Shown one piece after another: positions 20,428 through 28,045 of a DNA stretch of 64,000 nucleotides (the stretch's first letter is position 1; each line of letters starts with the position of its first letter). The notes under the pieces were generated by a model. It ran no database searches. It saw only the letters and a list, made by a program, of their open reading frames with translations, and had not been told where the DNA came from. The position numbers and the translations under genes are program-made. Source of the DNA: Rhizobium herbae (lineage in GTDB: Bacteria > Pseudomonadota > Alphaproteobacteria > Rhizobiales > Rhizobiaceae); contig NZ_JAGGJV010000003.1 in the NCBI RefSeq assembly GCF_017873135.1, forward strand, positions 1 through 64,000. Direction: 5' to 3'.

Positions 20428-20447
20428 ACATAAAGATATCTTTATGT
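20428..20447. promoter_or_regulatory. Perfect 20-bp palindrome upstream of metH (candidate SahR-type operator)
   Basis: ACATAAAGATATCTTTATGT is its own reverse complement and lies about 50 bases upstream of the metH start. Methionine-cycle genes of many proteobacteria are controlled by the ArsR-family regulator SahR, which senses S-adenosylhomocysteine and binds AT-rich palindromes with a GATATC-like centre as I recall; the identity of the regulator is therefore an inference. No regulator gene of that family is seen in this window. Confidence 0.55.
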
Positions 20448-20479
20448 CAATATATGACTTGCGTCCTTGATCGCAGGCA

Positions 20480-20517
20480 AAACGAAACCGGCCCGCCTCC
20501 TTCGAAGCGGGCCGGTT
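20480..20517 (-). terminator. Rho-independent terminator of the epimerase operon
   Basis: AACCGGCCCGC and GCGGGCCGGTT form a perfect 11-bp stem with a 10-base loop, and on the minus strand the stem is followed by TCGTTTTG. It lies 25 bases past the stop of the minus-strand epimerase gene. Confidence 0.75.
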
Positions 20518-20542
20518 GCAGAATAACAGCAAGAATGTCGAA

Positions 20543-21706
20543 TCAAAGCCGCTTCAGGCAATCGTCCATTTCATAGATGGCGCAGAGAATATGATAGAAG
20601 CTGCTGGCCGGCGCTGGTTCGTCGACGAAACTGCCATCCGCCTTCTGCTTGTCGCGCCAAAGGCCTTTGACCGGCGTATCGAGAAACCGGGTGAGCGCTG
20701 TTGCGGCACGCACGGCGGAGCGCAGGTAACGCTCGCGCTCCTCGCCTTGCGTCAGCGCCGCAAAGCGGACCGCCGCCTTCAGCCATTCCGTCTGCGGCCA
20801 GAGCCGGGCGATCGGATCGGCAACGGAGAAATCGTCGAGAAGCGTCATGACAACCACCTCCCGCGGCTGCGCGATCCCGTATTGCTCGCCGATCTCGAAC
20901 AGCCGCCGCGCCTTCACCAGCGCATCGGCATTGCCGCGCCGTTCACCCCAGCGCAGCAGCAGCCACGCCCATTCGAACTGGTGGCCCGGCTCGACGATCC
21001 GTCCCTTGTCGCCCGGCATCGGCGACCAGTCATGATCGAAGAATTCCCGCAATGCGCCGGTTTCCCGGTCGATGAAATGGTCCATGCAAAGGGTGGCGAT
21101 TTCATCGGCGAGATTGGTCCAGGCAACGGTATCGAAACCATCGACCGCTTCACTGGCGAGACACGCTTCGAACAGATGCATATGCGGATTGGAGCAGAGC
21201 GGCAGACGCGGCGGATTGTCTTCCTCGAAGCCCGCCGCCGGATGCTTGCAATGGGCCTCCAGGTTGTCGCGCAGCGTGTTGCTGCGCGCAATCATCTCCG
21301 CCTTCCGCTGCGGGAATACCTGCGCCAGATAGGCAAAGGACAAAAGCGCGAAGGCCTGATTGTAGAGATCGAAGGACGGATCGATCAGATTGCCGTCCGC
21401 ATCCGCCAGCGCTCCGTAAAAACCGCTCGGCTGCCGGTAGACCCGGTCGAAATAGGCGATGCCATCGGTGGCGACTGTCTGCCAGTCTCCCTTCCAGCCG
21501 CGGCGGCCCGCTTCCGCGAAACAATAGACCTGGCGCGGCTGGACGCGCGAACGGCGATCGGCCCGCGTCGGCTGCCCCGCCATGTCGATCGTCTCGACAA
21601 AGCCGCCGCTCAATGGGTCGAATCCCCTGTCCCGCCAGAGCGGCAGGGCCGCCTGCGTCAACCATTCGTTCAATGTGGCGGAAAAGCCGGCAATATCCAT
21701 GGTCAT
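20543..21706 (-). CDS. AGE-family sugar epimerase/isomerase
   Basis: 387 aa, the typical length of N-acylglucosamine 2-epimerase / mannose isomerase-type alpha-barrel enzymes. Recognisable segments are [12 protein letters not shown], then [16 protein letters not shown] near the start, [14 protein letters not shown] in the middle and [12 protein letters not shown] (the conserved HxxEW catalytic histidine and Glu) near residue 246, and [11 protein letters not shown] later. It would interconvert an aldose and ketose or epimerise an amino sugar in the cytoplasm. Same strand and close spacing to the UPF0303 and ROK-kinase genes indicates an operon in which the ROK kinase phosphorylates the sugar. 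Confidence 0.85.
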   Translation of the reverse strand: MTMDIAGFSATLNEWLTQAALPLWRDRGFDPLSGGFVETIDMAGQPTRADRRSRVQPRQVYCFAEAGRRGWKGDWQTVATDGIAYFDRVYRQPSGFYGALADADGNLIDPSFDLYNQAFALLSFAYLAQVFPQRKAEMIARSNTLRDNLEAHCKHPAAGFEEDNPPRLPLCSNPHMHLFEACLASEAVDGFDTVAWTNLADEIATLCMDHFIDRETGALREFFDHDWSPMPGDKGRIVEPGHQFEWAWLLLRWGERRGNADALVKARRLFEIGEQYGIAQPREVVVMTLLDDFSVADPIARLWPQTEWLKAAVRFAALTQGEERERYLRSAVRAATALTRFLDTPVKGLWRDKQKADGSFVDEPAPASSFYHILCAIYEMDDCLKRL

Positions 21707-21721
21707 CTATCCGTTCAGACG

Positions 21722-22216
21722 CTAGGTATCGAACTTCAGCGCTTTGATGTCCTTATCAAGCAGCGTGGCAATCGCCTCGACAACCATGATGTGATCGTCA
21801 CGTTGCGGCAAGCCGGAAACGGTCACCGCTCCGATGCAGCCGGTGCCCTTGACGACGATCGGAAAGCTGCCGCCATGCGGCGCATATTCTGCATCCGGCA
21901 ATCCGAACTTCGCCTGAATGGTGCTTTCCTGCTTCGTAAGCGACAGGCCGACCGCATAGCTGCTCTTCAGGAAACGGAAGACGCAGTTGCGCTTGCGGCG
22001 AACCCAGCTCGGGTTGTCTGGCGTCGAGCCCTCAAGTGCTGCGTAGAACACCGGCATGGAAAACAGCGTGACGTCGATGACGACGCCGAGCTTGCGCTCC
22101 ACCGCCATGCCGCGCAGCAGCGAACCGAGCGCCCAGCCCGTTTCCAGGCTGAAGCTGTCGAACTGCAGCTCGCTTTCCTGCAAAGCAATCCGTTCCAGAT
22201 CCGCGTCGATACCCAT
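21722..22216 (-). CDS. UPF0303 family protein (heme-degrading-like/GlcG fold)
   Basis: 164 aa from MGIDADLERIALQE, chosen because GGAG precedes it and 164 aa is near the usual family length; a longer frame to 22255 would overlap the kinase gene by 19 bases. Signature segments are LQFDSFSLETGWALGS, then KLGVVIDV, NPSWVRRKRN and the C-terminal GLPQRDDHIMVVEAI. The fold is shared with GlcG/HbpS-type proteins and yeast YBR137W. Biochemical role is unknown. It sits between the ROK kinase and the epimerase, so a link to sugar metabolism is suggested only by context. Confidence 0.75.
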   Translation of the reverse strand: MGIDADLERIALQESELQFDSFSLETGWALGSLLRGMAVERKLGVVIDVTLFSMPVFYAALEGSTPDNPSWVRRKRNCVFRFLKSSYAVGLSLTKQESTIQAKFGLPDAEYAPHGGSFPIVVKGTGCIGAVTVSGLPQRDDHIMVVEAIATLLDKDIKALKFDT

Positions 22217-22236
22217 TCTGCTCTCCACTTCGGTTT

Positions 22237-23133
22237 TCAGTCTTTCCAGAGCCATGCAGCGCCGCGCACGCCGGAACTGTCGCTATGCACCGCCTTGCGA
22301 ATCGGCGTCTCGAAACTGTCGCCGAAAATGTATTTGACGATCAGATCCGGCAATTCATCGTAGATTTCATCGACATTCGACATGCCGCCGCCGAGCACGA
22401 AGACATCCGGATCGACGACATTGGTCAGCAGCGCCAGGCTGCGCGCCAGCCGATCGACAAACCGCGTATAGACGGCGGTCGCAACAGGTTCGCCGTTGCG
22501 CTTGTCGGCGATGATGTCGCGGCCGCGCCGGTCGACCCCGGTCGTCAGGCGGTAATCCAGCTCCACGCCGGTGCCGCAGGCATACATGTCAAGGCAGCCA
22601 TGTTTGCCGCACCAGCATTTGTGGCCCGGATACTCATCCGGCGTCATCCAGGGCAGCGGATAGTGGCCGATTTCGGCGGCGATGCCCTGATAGCCGGCAT
22701 GCACATGCTTGCCGATCGCCAGTCCGCCGCCATGGCCGGTACCGACGATGATGCCGAACACCGTATGCTCGTCCTTGCCGGCACCATCCACCGCTTCGGA
22801 AACCGCCAGACAGTTGGCATCGTTGGCAAGCCGCACGTCCCGTCCGAGCGCCGCCTGAAGATCGCGCCCGAGCGGCTGGCCGTTCAGCAGGACCGCGTTG
22901 GAATTGCGCACGATGCCGGTGCGCGGATTGGGGCTGCCGGGAATGCCGATACCGATCGTTCCCTTTTCGCCCGCCATCTGCTCGGCGGTTGCCACAAGTT
23001 CCTGCACGGCGCGGATGCAGGCATCGTAGCCGCTGGTCGGCGTGGCGATGCGGTGCCTTGCCCTTGTCGTGCCATCGCGGTCGAGCGCGATGACTTCCAT
23101 TTTCGTGCCGCCCCAATCAATTCCGATAAACAT
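22237..23133 (-). CDS. ROK-family sugar kinase
   Basis: 298 aa. The ATP phosphate-binding motif is at the N-terminus (IGIDWGGTKMEV), the catalytic aspartate is in RLANDANCLA, and the ROK zinc site has the form of HKCWCGKHGCLDMYACG. Family members phosphorylate glucose, fructose, N-acetylmannosamine or N-acetylglucosamine in the cytoplasm; lack of an N-terminal helix-turn-helix makes this a kinase and not a repressor. It is the first gene of a three-gene minus-strand operon with the UPF0303 and epimerase genes. The exact sugar is not decided by sequence; the epimerase suggests an N-acylhexosamine or mannose/fructose pathway. Confidence 0.85.
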   Translation of the reverse strand: MFIGIDWGGTKMEVIALDRDGTTRARHRIATPTSGYDACIRAVQELVATAEQMAGEKGTIGIGIPGSPNPRTGIVRNSNAVLLNGQPLGRDLQAALGRDVRLANDANCLAVSEAVDGAGKDEHTVFGIIVGTGHGGGLAIGKHVHAGYQGIAAEIGHYPLPWMTPDEYPGHKCWCGKHGCLDMYACGTGVELDYRLTTGVDRRGRDIIADKRNGEPVATAVYTRFVDRLARSLALLTNVVDPDVFVLGGGMSNVDEIYDELPDLIVKYIFGDSFETPIRKAVHSDSSGVRGAAWLWKD

Positions 23134-23354
23134 GCTGGATCAAACTCTGTGGGTCTCGTTGTCGAAGGCGACGCCGTTCCGGCCGGGTCTCCTCCCCGTT
23201 GCGCCGCACCCTGCTTAACATCGGAAAGTCATCCGGCGCCAGCCCCGGCCTGCGTCACGCACATCAGAAACGCCTGTTCCTGCAAAAGCATCAAAAAGCG
23301 CACCGGAAAACACTTGGCTTCCGCCGTCTCCTTTTGTAAGTGTTCTCTCCGGTC

Positions 23355-23431
23355 GGTCCCATAGCTCAGCAGGATAGAGCGCAAGATTCCTAATCTTGAG
23401 GCCACTGGTTCGAATCCAGTTGGGATCACCA
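23355..23431 (+). tRNA. tRNA-Arg (anticodon CCT)
   Basis: 77 bases with encoded CCA. Acceptor arm GGTCCCA pairs with TGGGATC (one G-T), the D-arm has TAGCTCAGC-AGGATAGAGC, the anticodon stem CAAGA / TCTTG surrounds the loop TTCCTAA giving anticodon CCT, and the T-arm ACTGG-TTCGAAT-CCAGT is complete. It reads the AGG arginine codon. Confidence 0.93.
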
Positions 23432-23529
23432 TTTATCCGCAATACATATCGGAAAACGCGCGGAGCCAATCGGCCGGCCGCCGATGCCGCGCGCATCGTC
23501 ACCGGCAGAGCCCGGCAAGCGAGGCGCAC

Positions 23530-23551
23530 AAGGGGCACGCGCCTGCCCCTT
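23530..23551. terminator. Hairpin downstream of the small lipoprotein gene
   Basis: AAGGGGCA and TGCCCCTT make an eight-base-pair stem with a six-base loop, 24 bases beyond the minus-strand lipoprotein stop. It could terminate that gene or the plus-strand tRNA transcript. No clear T-tract on either side. Confidence 0.4.
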
Positions 23552-23574
23552 GATACCGACGCTTCAGCGACGGA

Positions 23575-23739
23575 TTAGTAGCTCACCCGAACGCCACCGG
23601 GATCGGAAGCACCGAAGTCCGGGACTGGGCCATAGCCCTGATATTGCGCATAGGTGGTGTTGTTTCCGCCGGTGCTTGCACATCCCGAAAGGGCCAAAAG
23701 CGCCATTGCCGCAACTACCATCAAGGATCTCAGTGGCAT
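23575..23739 (-). CDS. Small lipoprotein
   Basis: 54 aa from MPLRSLMVVAAMALL, preceded by an AGGAG ribosome-binding site. It has a short basic start, a hydrophobic core and the lipobox LSGC with Cys20, followed by a short, Gly/Tyr/Asn-rich mature part (NNTTYAQYQGYGPVPDFG). It is likely an outer-membrane or inner-membrane anchored entericidin-like or spacer lipoprotein; no specific function can be given. The longer frame to 24027 runs through a predicted small RNA and is rejected. Confidence 0.7.
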   Translation of the reverse strand: MPLRSLMVVAAMALLALSGCASTGGNNTTYAQYQGYGPVPDFGASDPGGVRVSY

Positions 23740-23920
23740 GGTTTTCTCCTGTCGAGGGGACTGGCCAGACAGCCGAACAGTCCGACCGCGATCCTTCCCC
23801 AAATCGTCTTCAATGGCAAGTAGGGCCATCTTCCGGAAAGGCGAGATGATGAACAGCGAAGCAAACACCGGTTTCAAAAAGAAACATCGTGCGTGGCAGC
23901 CGGCGGATGGTCCGGCCAAA

Positions 23921-24011
23921 GAAAAAGGCCGGGTGAAAACCCGACCTCTCCGACCCGTCTCGACAACAGCTGCCAGTACATCCGTGGTCAACCGCTGGAA
24001 ACGAATTCCAT
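23921..24011 (-). ncRNA. Candidate small RNA with its own promoter and terminator
   Basis: About 90 bases on the minus strand, bounded by two independent signals. A promoter-like pair TTGAAA, 17-base spacer, CATATT (24018-24046) predicts a start near 24011. Downstream is the hairpin GTCGGGT-TTTC-ACCCGGC (23928-23945) followed directly by CTTTTTC, a classical rho-independent terminator. Between the two there is no start codon with a ribosome-binding site followed by a plausible frame, apart from the long frame rejected above. The 5' part also contains a small GGAA-TTCGT-TTCC hairpin. I do not recognise the family. Confidence 0.5.
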
Positions 24012-24017
24012 GGGCCC

Positions 24018-24046
24018 AATATGGCAACGGAATGTAACTGTTTCAA
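24018..24046 (-). promoter_or_regulatory. Sigma-70-type promoter of the candidate small RNA
   Basis: On the minus strand TTGAAA (24046-24041), a 17-base spacer and CATATT (24023-24018) match the consensus -35 and -10 hexamers with optimal spacing. Confidence 0.5.
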
Positions 24047-24191
24047 GACAAAAGGAAAATTTCTCGCCGTTTGCAAATGTTCAAAATTCGCCCCGACGGA
24101 TCGGTGAATAGGTGCCCGCTCTTTTTGAGCGGTATATCTCGACAATAAAAAATTAATCATGCAATCTCAGGTTTTATCGAAGGAGGGCTCC

Positions 24192-24671
24192 ATGATTTCA
24201 CTGACACTTCCCAACGGGGTATCAGTCCAGATCGAACCTGCAGATGTACTAAGGATACGTCATGAAGTTCCTGACCTTTATGCCGGTTGCAATACACGTA
24301 TCGATACGACAAAAATTTTTCGGGTGATTGAGAATGCGTCAGCCGTTGCTGACATGGTTCGACCTTTTCTCCCGACCATGAGAGAACTGAAACTGCCCGG
24401 TGGGCAGCCAGTTTGGTTCAACGCAAAAATGGCAGAAGGCCCGGTATACATGGGGCCACTTGAACGAGCCCGAGGCAATATATCAGGCTTCCGCTTCGGC
24501 AAGGACCTAACCTATGTCGGCAGCAGTGCCCAAGAAGTGGCTGATGCAATTGCATCCGCCGGCGGGCAACCGGGGCCGATATTGCCCGACGGATTTATGA
24601 CCACAGTCGTCCAGACTTTTAAGAACTGGATGACGCCCATGAATGACTGGGACAAGCCACCCACTCAGTAA
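24192..24671 (+). CDS. Hypothetical protein
   Basis: 159 aa starting MISLTLPNGVSVQIEP, placed by a strong AGGAGGG ribosome-binding site eight bases upstream. No signal peptide or membrane helix. The first residues resemble a short beta-strand module found in hypothetical cytoplasmic or phage-like proteins (VQIEPADVLRIRHEVPD); residues about 55-90 read VADMVRPFLPTMRELKLPGG and then VWFNAKMAEGPVYM. The A+T content and codon use are higher than those of neighbours, suggesting possible lateral acquisition. The gap upstream (23740-24191) holds the candidate small RNA and a GC-hairpin with a five-T loop at 24116-24132. Function not recognised. Confidence 0.65.
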   Translation: MISLTLPNGVSVQIEPADVLRIRHEVPDLYAGCNTRIDTTKIFRVIENASAVADMVRPFLPTMRELKLPGGQPVWFNAKMAEGPVYMGPLERARGNISGFRFGKDLTYVGSSAQEVADAIASAGGQPGPILPDGFMTTVVQTFKNWMTPMNDWDKPPTQ

Positions 24672-24714
24672 AACCGCTTTTTTTGATCCTTGGATTCGGC
24701 GAAAAAAGTCAACT

Positions 24715-25998
24715 TCATGCCGCATCCAGGGCGATCGTCAGGTCGGCAATCAGATCGTCCGGATGTTCGATGCCGATCGACAGGCGGATGGTCGATTCCA
24801 GCACGCCGATCCGTTGACGGACCTCCAGCGGAACACCGGAGTGGGTCATGGTGGCCGGGTGGCTGGCGAGCGATTCCGTACCGCCGAGGCTGACGGCCAG
24901 CTTGAAGATCTGCAGCGCGTTGAGGAACTTGAAGGAGGCCGGCTGCCCGCCGCGAATATCGAAGGAGAATGTCGAGCCCGCGCCTGTGCACTGTGCCGCA
25001 AAGGTCTTTCCAAGCGGCGACTGCGGATCGTGGTAGGGCAGATAGTGGATGCCGTCGACCTTCGGATGCTCGCGCAGGAAGTTGGCGACTTCGAGCGCGT
25101 TGTTGTTGGCCTTTTCCATGCGGATCGACAATGTTTCCAGCGAGCGTCCGAGCATCCAGCAGGAATGCGGATCAAGCTGCGTGCCGATTGCGCCGCGCAG
25201 CGCCTTGACCTGCTTCATTACCGCCTTGCCCCCAAGGGCAGCACCGGCGATCAGATCGGAATGGCCGCCGACATATTTGGTCAGCGAATAGAGCGAAATG
25301 TCGGCGCCATGCTCGATCGGCCGCTGGAAAACGGGACCGAGCAGCGTGTTGTCGCAGGCGACGATCGGCGTATGCCCCTGTTTCCGGCCGATTGCATCGG
25401 CGATCCTGCGGATCATCGCGACATCGACGAGACTATTGGTGGGATTGGCCGGCGTTTCGATCAGGATCATCGAGACCCGCCCCTTCGCCACGGCCTCATC
25501 CGCCGCGCCCTGCACCGATGCCTCGTTGACGCCGTCGGCAAACCCGACGGCCGCGACGCCCATGTTGAGGAAGGTCTTTGCCAGGAGCGTTTCCGTGCCG
25601 CCATAGAGCGGCTGCGAATGCAGGATGGCATCGCCCGGCCGCACGAAGGCAAGCAGCGTGGTGGCAATCGCCGACATGCCGGAGGAAAACAGAACGCAGC
25701 TTTCCGTGCGCTCGTAAACCGCCAGACGGTCCTCGACGATCTCGCTGTTGGGGTGATTGAAGCGGGAATAGACCAGCCCTGCCCCGGTGCCCGCAGGCGG
25801 CTCGCGGCGGCCGGAGACGAAATCGAAGAAATCGCGCCCCTCTTCCGCCGATTTGAAGACGAAAGTCGACGTCAGGAACACCGGTGGCTTGACCGCCCCT
25901 TCCGAGAGTTCCGGATCGTAGCCATAGTTCAGCATCTGCGTTTCGGGATGCAGTTTGTGATTGCCGATATGTGTCTTGGAGGGATGGGGAGCGGTCAT
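24715..25998 (-). CDS. Cystathionine gamma-synthase-family PLP enzyme
   Basis: 427 aa from [12 protein letters not shown]; the frame extends to 26256 but the extra part has no family similarity. Hallmarks of the Cys/Met metabolism PLP family are [20 protein letters not shown], the SSGMSAIAT turn, SQPLYGGT and the PLP lysine in [11 protein letters not shown]. Members make cystathionine, or split methionine, cystathionine or homocysteine. Substitution pattern here matches a sub-group annotated simply as cystathionine gamma-synthase family; substrate cannot be decided, though a transsulfuration role fits with metH nearby. Its promoter is in the 25999-26381 gap. Confidence 0.85.
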   Translation of the reverse strand: MTAPHPSKTHIGNHKLHPETQMLNYGYDPELSEGAVKPPVFLTSTFVFKSAEEGRDFFDFVSGRREPPAGTGAGLVYSRFNHPNSEIVEDRLAVYERTESCVLFSSGMSAIATTLLAFVRPGDAILHSQPLYGGTETLLAKTFLNMGVAAVGFADGVNEASVQGAADEAVAKGRVSMILIETPANPTNSLVDVAMIRRIADAIGRKQGHTPIVACDNTLLGPVFQRPIEHGADISLYSLTKYVGGHSDLIAGAALGGKAVMKQVKALRGAIGTQLDPHSCWMLGRSLETLSIRMEKANNNALEVANFLREHPKVDGIHYLPYHDPQSPLGKTFAAQCTGAGSTFSFDIRGGQPASFKFLNALQIFKLAVSLGGTESLASHPATMTHSGVPLEVRQRIGVLESTIRLSIGIEHPDDLIADLTIALDAA

Positions 25999-26381
25999 GA
26001 CAGTCTCCGGCTTTTGCTGTGAGGTAGAGCAGCTTACATCAACTTCGATTGCTGCATCTTGCCAATCTTCATGCGTTTTCGGCCAAAAATTGCGCCGCGA
26101 CGAATGAGGGTGGACCACCCCGGCCCACAGGGATTCGGCGTTCGCCGGAGGAACCGCAACAAACGCCCCAGGCCAACTTGCCACCGGTGATCCATATCCC
26201 TGACGGGCATCTCCGGCCAGGGTACGGCCGCCATCGGACTTAGGTCCCTGCCACACCCTTAAAGGTCTGAGGGCCGTTCCTCTCCCGCATTTCGTATGTG
26301 CATGGTAGCGTCATGAGAAGCCAATACGGGTTCTCAAACCAGCCTTCGACCAGCGTAGAAGGCCCAATGAGGAGCAAGAAG
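25999..26381. other. Divergent intergenic region, no gene seen
   Basis: This 383-base stretch separates the minus-strand PLP-enzyme gene from the plus-strand secreted-repeat-protein gene. I looked for a SAM-II riboswitch on the minus strand and did not find its core. No strong promoter motif or small frame with a ribosome-binding site could be defended. Confidence 0.4.
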
Positions 26382-26807
26382 ATGTCCATTACCAAACATG
26401 CCCTGCGTTCTGTGATCGTGCTTGCCGCACTCTTTTCCGGCGCGTCCGCCAACGCGGCATTGAACGGCAGCATCGGCGCGACAGACAGTTCCACCGCACG
26501 CCTCCATCAGAACCTTGATGTTCTTGCCAAGAAGGGCGCCGACGACCGCCCCGGTCACAACCGTCGCGGCCGCGGCCGTGATGATGGACCCAACCACGCG
26601 TTTCTGCTCAAACTGGATGATGTGCAGGTTGCACGCCGGGGTGCCGACGATCGCCCGGGCCATATCCGCCATGGCCGAGGTGCCGACGATGCGACCACCG
26701 GCCATAACCGCAGGGGACGCGGATCCGACGATGCAGTCGGGCATGACCGCCAGGGGCATGGTTCGGATGACGCGCCGGGCGACGATCACGGCGGTCGCCG
26801 GAGCTGA
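26382..26807 (+). CDS. Secreted Gly/His/Arg/Asp repeat protein
   Basis: 141 aa from MSITKHALRS, preceded by GAGGAG; Met at 26367 is an alternative. The first 26 residues are a signal peptide ending ASANA. The rest is mostly an imperfect repeat of about 13-17 residues with core GH-(N/I/D)R-(R/H/Q)-G-(R/H)-G-x-DD, seen four times (ADDRPGHNRRGRGRDD, ADDRPGHIRHGRGADD, TTGHNRRGRGSDD, AVGHDRQGHGSDD), with a non-repeat insert NHAFLLKLDDVQVARR. High Asp and His content would allow divalent-metal or phosphate binding at the periplasm, but that is inference. No known domain recognised. The next gene encodes a second secreted low-complexity protein. Confidence 0.7.
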   Translation: MSITKHALRSVIVLAALFSGASANAALNGSIGATDSSTARLHQNLDVLAKKGADDRPGHNRRGRGRDDGPNHAFLLKLDDVQVARRGADDRPGHIRHGRGADDATTGHNRRGRGSDDAVGHDRQGHGSDDAPGDDHGGRRS

Positions 26808-26918
26808 ATTCTGCAAGCCCGGCACGCCCGATTTTCCAGCCGGCAAGGCAGGAATGGAGAAACGGCCGACGCGTCCTTGGAGGACGCGTCGGTAAACTGA
26901 TTTCGAGAGGCCCACGCA

Positions 26919-27311
26919 ATGGTCAGCAACCGCCGACTTACTCTTGCAACAGCCAGAGCGCTTGTTATCGCCACGGGTGTTCTTGCCTCCTTGCTTGTCG
27001 CCCCGCAGCTTGCCCTGGCGGACAGGGGAAGCTCGCACGGAGAGCATTCCGGCGATTCGGATTCGGGAGGCCACGGATCGGATGATTCCGGAGACTCCGG
27101 CTCGTCCTCTCACGGCGGAAGCGACGGGGATGACGACAGGTCCGGCAGCGGGGGCAAGGACGGCAACGAGCCCGGTCGGGAAGACAGCCGGCGATCCTAT
27201 GAAGGCGGCTGGCGAGCGCAAATCAAGAACGGTCGCTATGAGGTTTTCGATCCGGCGGGGCGCCTGGTTATCCGCCGGAAGGCCAAGAGTTCGGACTATG
27301 GCAAGTTCTGA
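26919..27311 (+). CDS. Secreted Ser/Gly/Asp-rich protein
   Basis: 130 aa. A signal peptide (basic MVSNRRLTLATAR, hydrophobic stretch to PQLALA, cleavage after about residue 34) leads into a strongly acidic low-complexity region (HGSDDSGDSGSSSHGGSDGD and on). The final 35 residues are different: WRAQIKNGRYEVFDPAGRLV, a strand-rich end seen in small rhizobial periplasmic proteins. The arrangement suggests a flexible linker plus a small folded tail. Function unknown; adjacency to the repeat protein at 26382 hints at a shared envelope role. Confidence 0.7.
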   Translation: MVSNRRLTLATARALVIATGVLASLLVAPQLALADRGSSHGEHSGDSDSGGHGSDDSGDSGSSSHGGSDGDDDRSGSGGKDGNEPGREDSRRSYEGGWRAQIKNGRYEVFDPAGRLVIRRKAKSSDYGKF

Positions 27312-27364
27312 CCGGCTCTGGCCAGAACTCCGACCAGAACTCCGGCCAGCCGGCGCAATCACTC

Positions 27365-28045
27365 TCAGGACCTGTTGCGTGCATCCCGCAAAAGCATGGC
27401 GGCCTCGGTCCTGTTGCGAACCTTCAACTTCTGCAGGATCCTGGTCATGTGATGCTTGATGGTTTTTTCCTGCAGGGCGATCTGGCGGGCGACTTCCTTG
27501 TTGCTGTTGCCGTCAGCCACCAGCCGCAGAATTTCCTCCTCCCGACGTGTCAGGCTCGACAACGGGTCTTCGCTCCGCCCCGCATCGACAGCTGATTCCA
27601 ACGGTCGAGAAGAACCGCCTGTCCGCAGCTCGGCCAGAATACGGGCGGCAAGCGTCGGCGAAACGTAACTTTCTCCGGCAACCGCGCCCCGGACGACCTC
27701 GATCAGCGTCGAGGCGCCGACACCCTTGAGAACATAGCCGCGCGCGCCGGCGCGCAGGGCCTGCAACACATCGTCATCCGCCTCGGATGCCGTCAGCACG
27801 ATGATCTTCGCCTCGGGCGACTGCTCCAGAATGGTTCGCAGCGCATGCTGACCGCCTCCCGGCATGGACAGATCGAGCAGAATGACATCCGGCTTCAGAT
27901 CCCGGTCGAGCTGGATCGCATTGTCCGCCGAAGCCCCCTCGCCGCACACCAGAAGATCCGCGTGCTCGGAGAGGCTTCTGGAAACGCCCTCCCGGAACAT
28001 CGGATGGTCATCGATCACGAGTATGCGTGTTGGTCCGTCCGTCAT
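27365..28045 (-). CDS. NarL/FixJ-type response regulator
   Basis: 226 aa. Receiver domain: acidic pair IDDHPMF and the phospho-acceptor Asp58 in VILLDLSMP, with Lys in YVLKGVGAS. The C-terminus (about residues 156-212) is a LuxR-type helix-turn-helix: LTRREEEILRLVADGNSNKE followed by TIKHHMTRILQKL. The ATG overlaps the stop of the sensor gene by four bases, so both are made together. Its targets are not known; the immediate neighbours are secreted proteins and an antiporter. Confidence 0.93.
   Translation of the reverse strand: MTDGPTRILVIDDHPMFREGVSRSLSEHADLLVCGEGASADNAIQLDRDLKPDVILLDLSMPGGGQHALRTILEQSPEAKIIVLTASEADDDVLQALRAGARGYVLKGVGASTLIEVVRGAVAGESYVSPTLAARILAELRTGGSSRPLESAVDAGRSEDPLSSLTRREEEILRLVADGNSNKEVARQIALQEKTIKHHMTRILQKLKVRNRTEAAMLLRDARNRS

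Noticed and set aside
20516-22363. 615-codon plus-strand open frame opposite the epimerase and UPF0303 genes
   Set aside because: Antisense shadow with biased composition.
23740-24027. N-terminal extension of the small lipoprotein to 150 codons
   Set aside because: Lipoprotein signal and ribosome-binding site are at 23739; the extension crosses a terminator.
25999-26256. SAM-II riboswitch upstream of the cystathionine gamma-synthase-family gene
   Set aside because: Looked for because such genes often carry it in alphaproteobacteria; core sequences and pseudoknot partners were not found.
26500-26800. CRISPR-like repeats
   Set aside because: The repeats are coding repeats of 39-51 bases with diverged sequence and no spacers of constant length.
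26334-27362. 342-codon minus-strand open frame opposite the two secreted proteins
   Set aside because: No signal, domain or ribosome-binding site; the sense frames have signal peptides and repeats.
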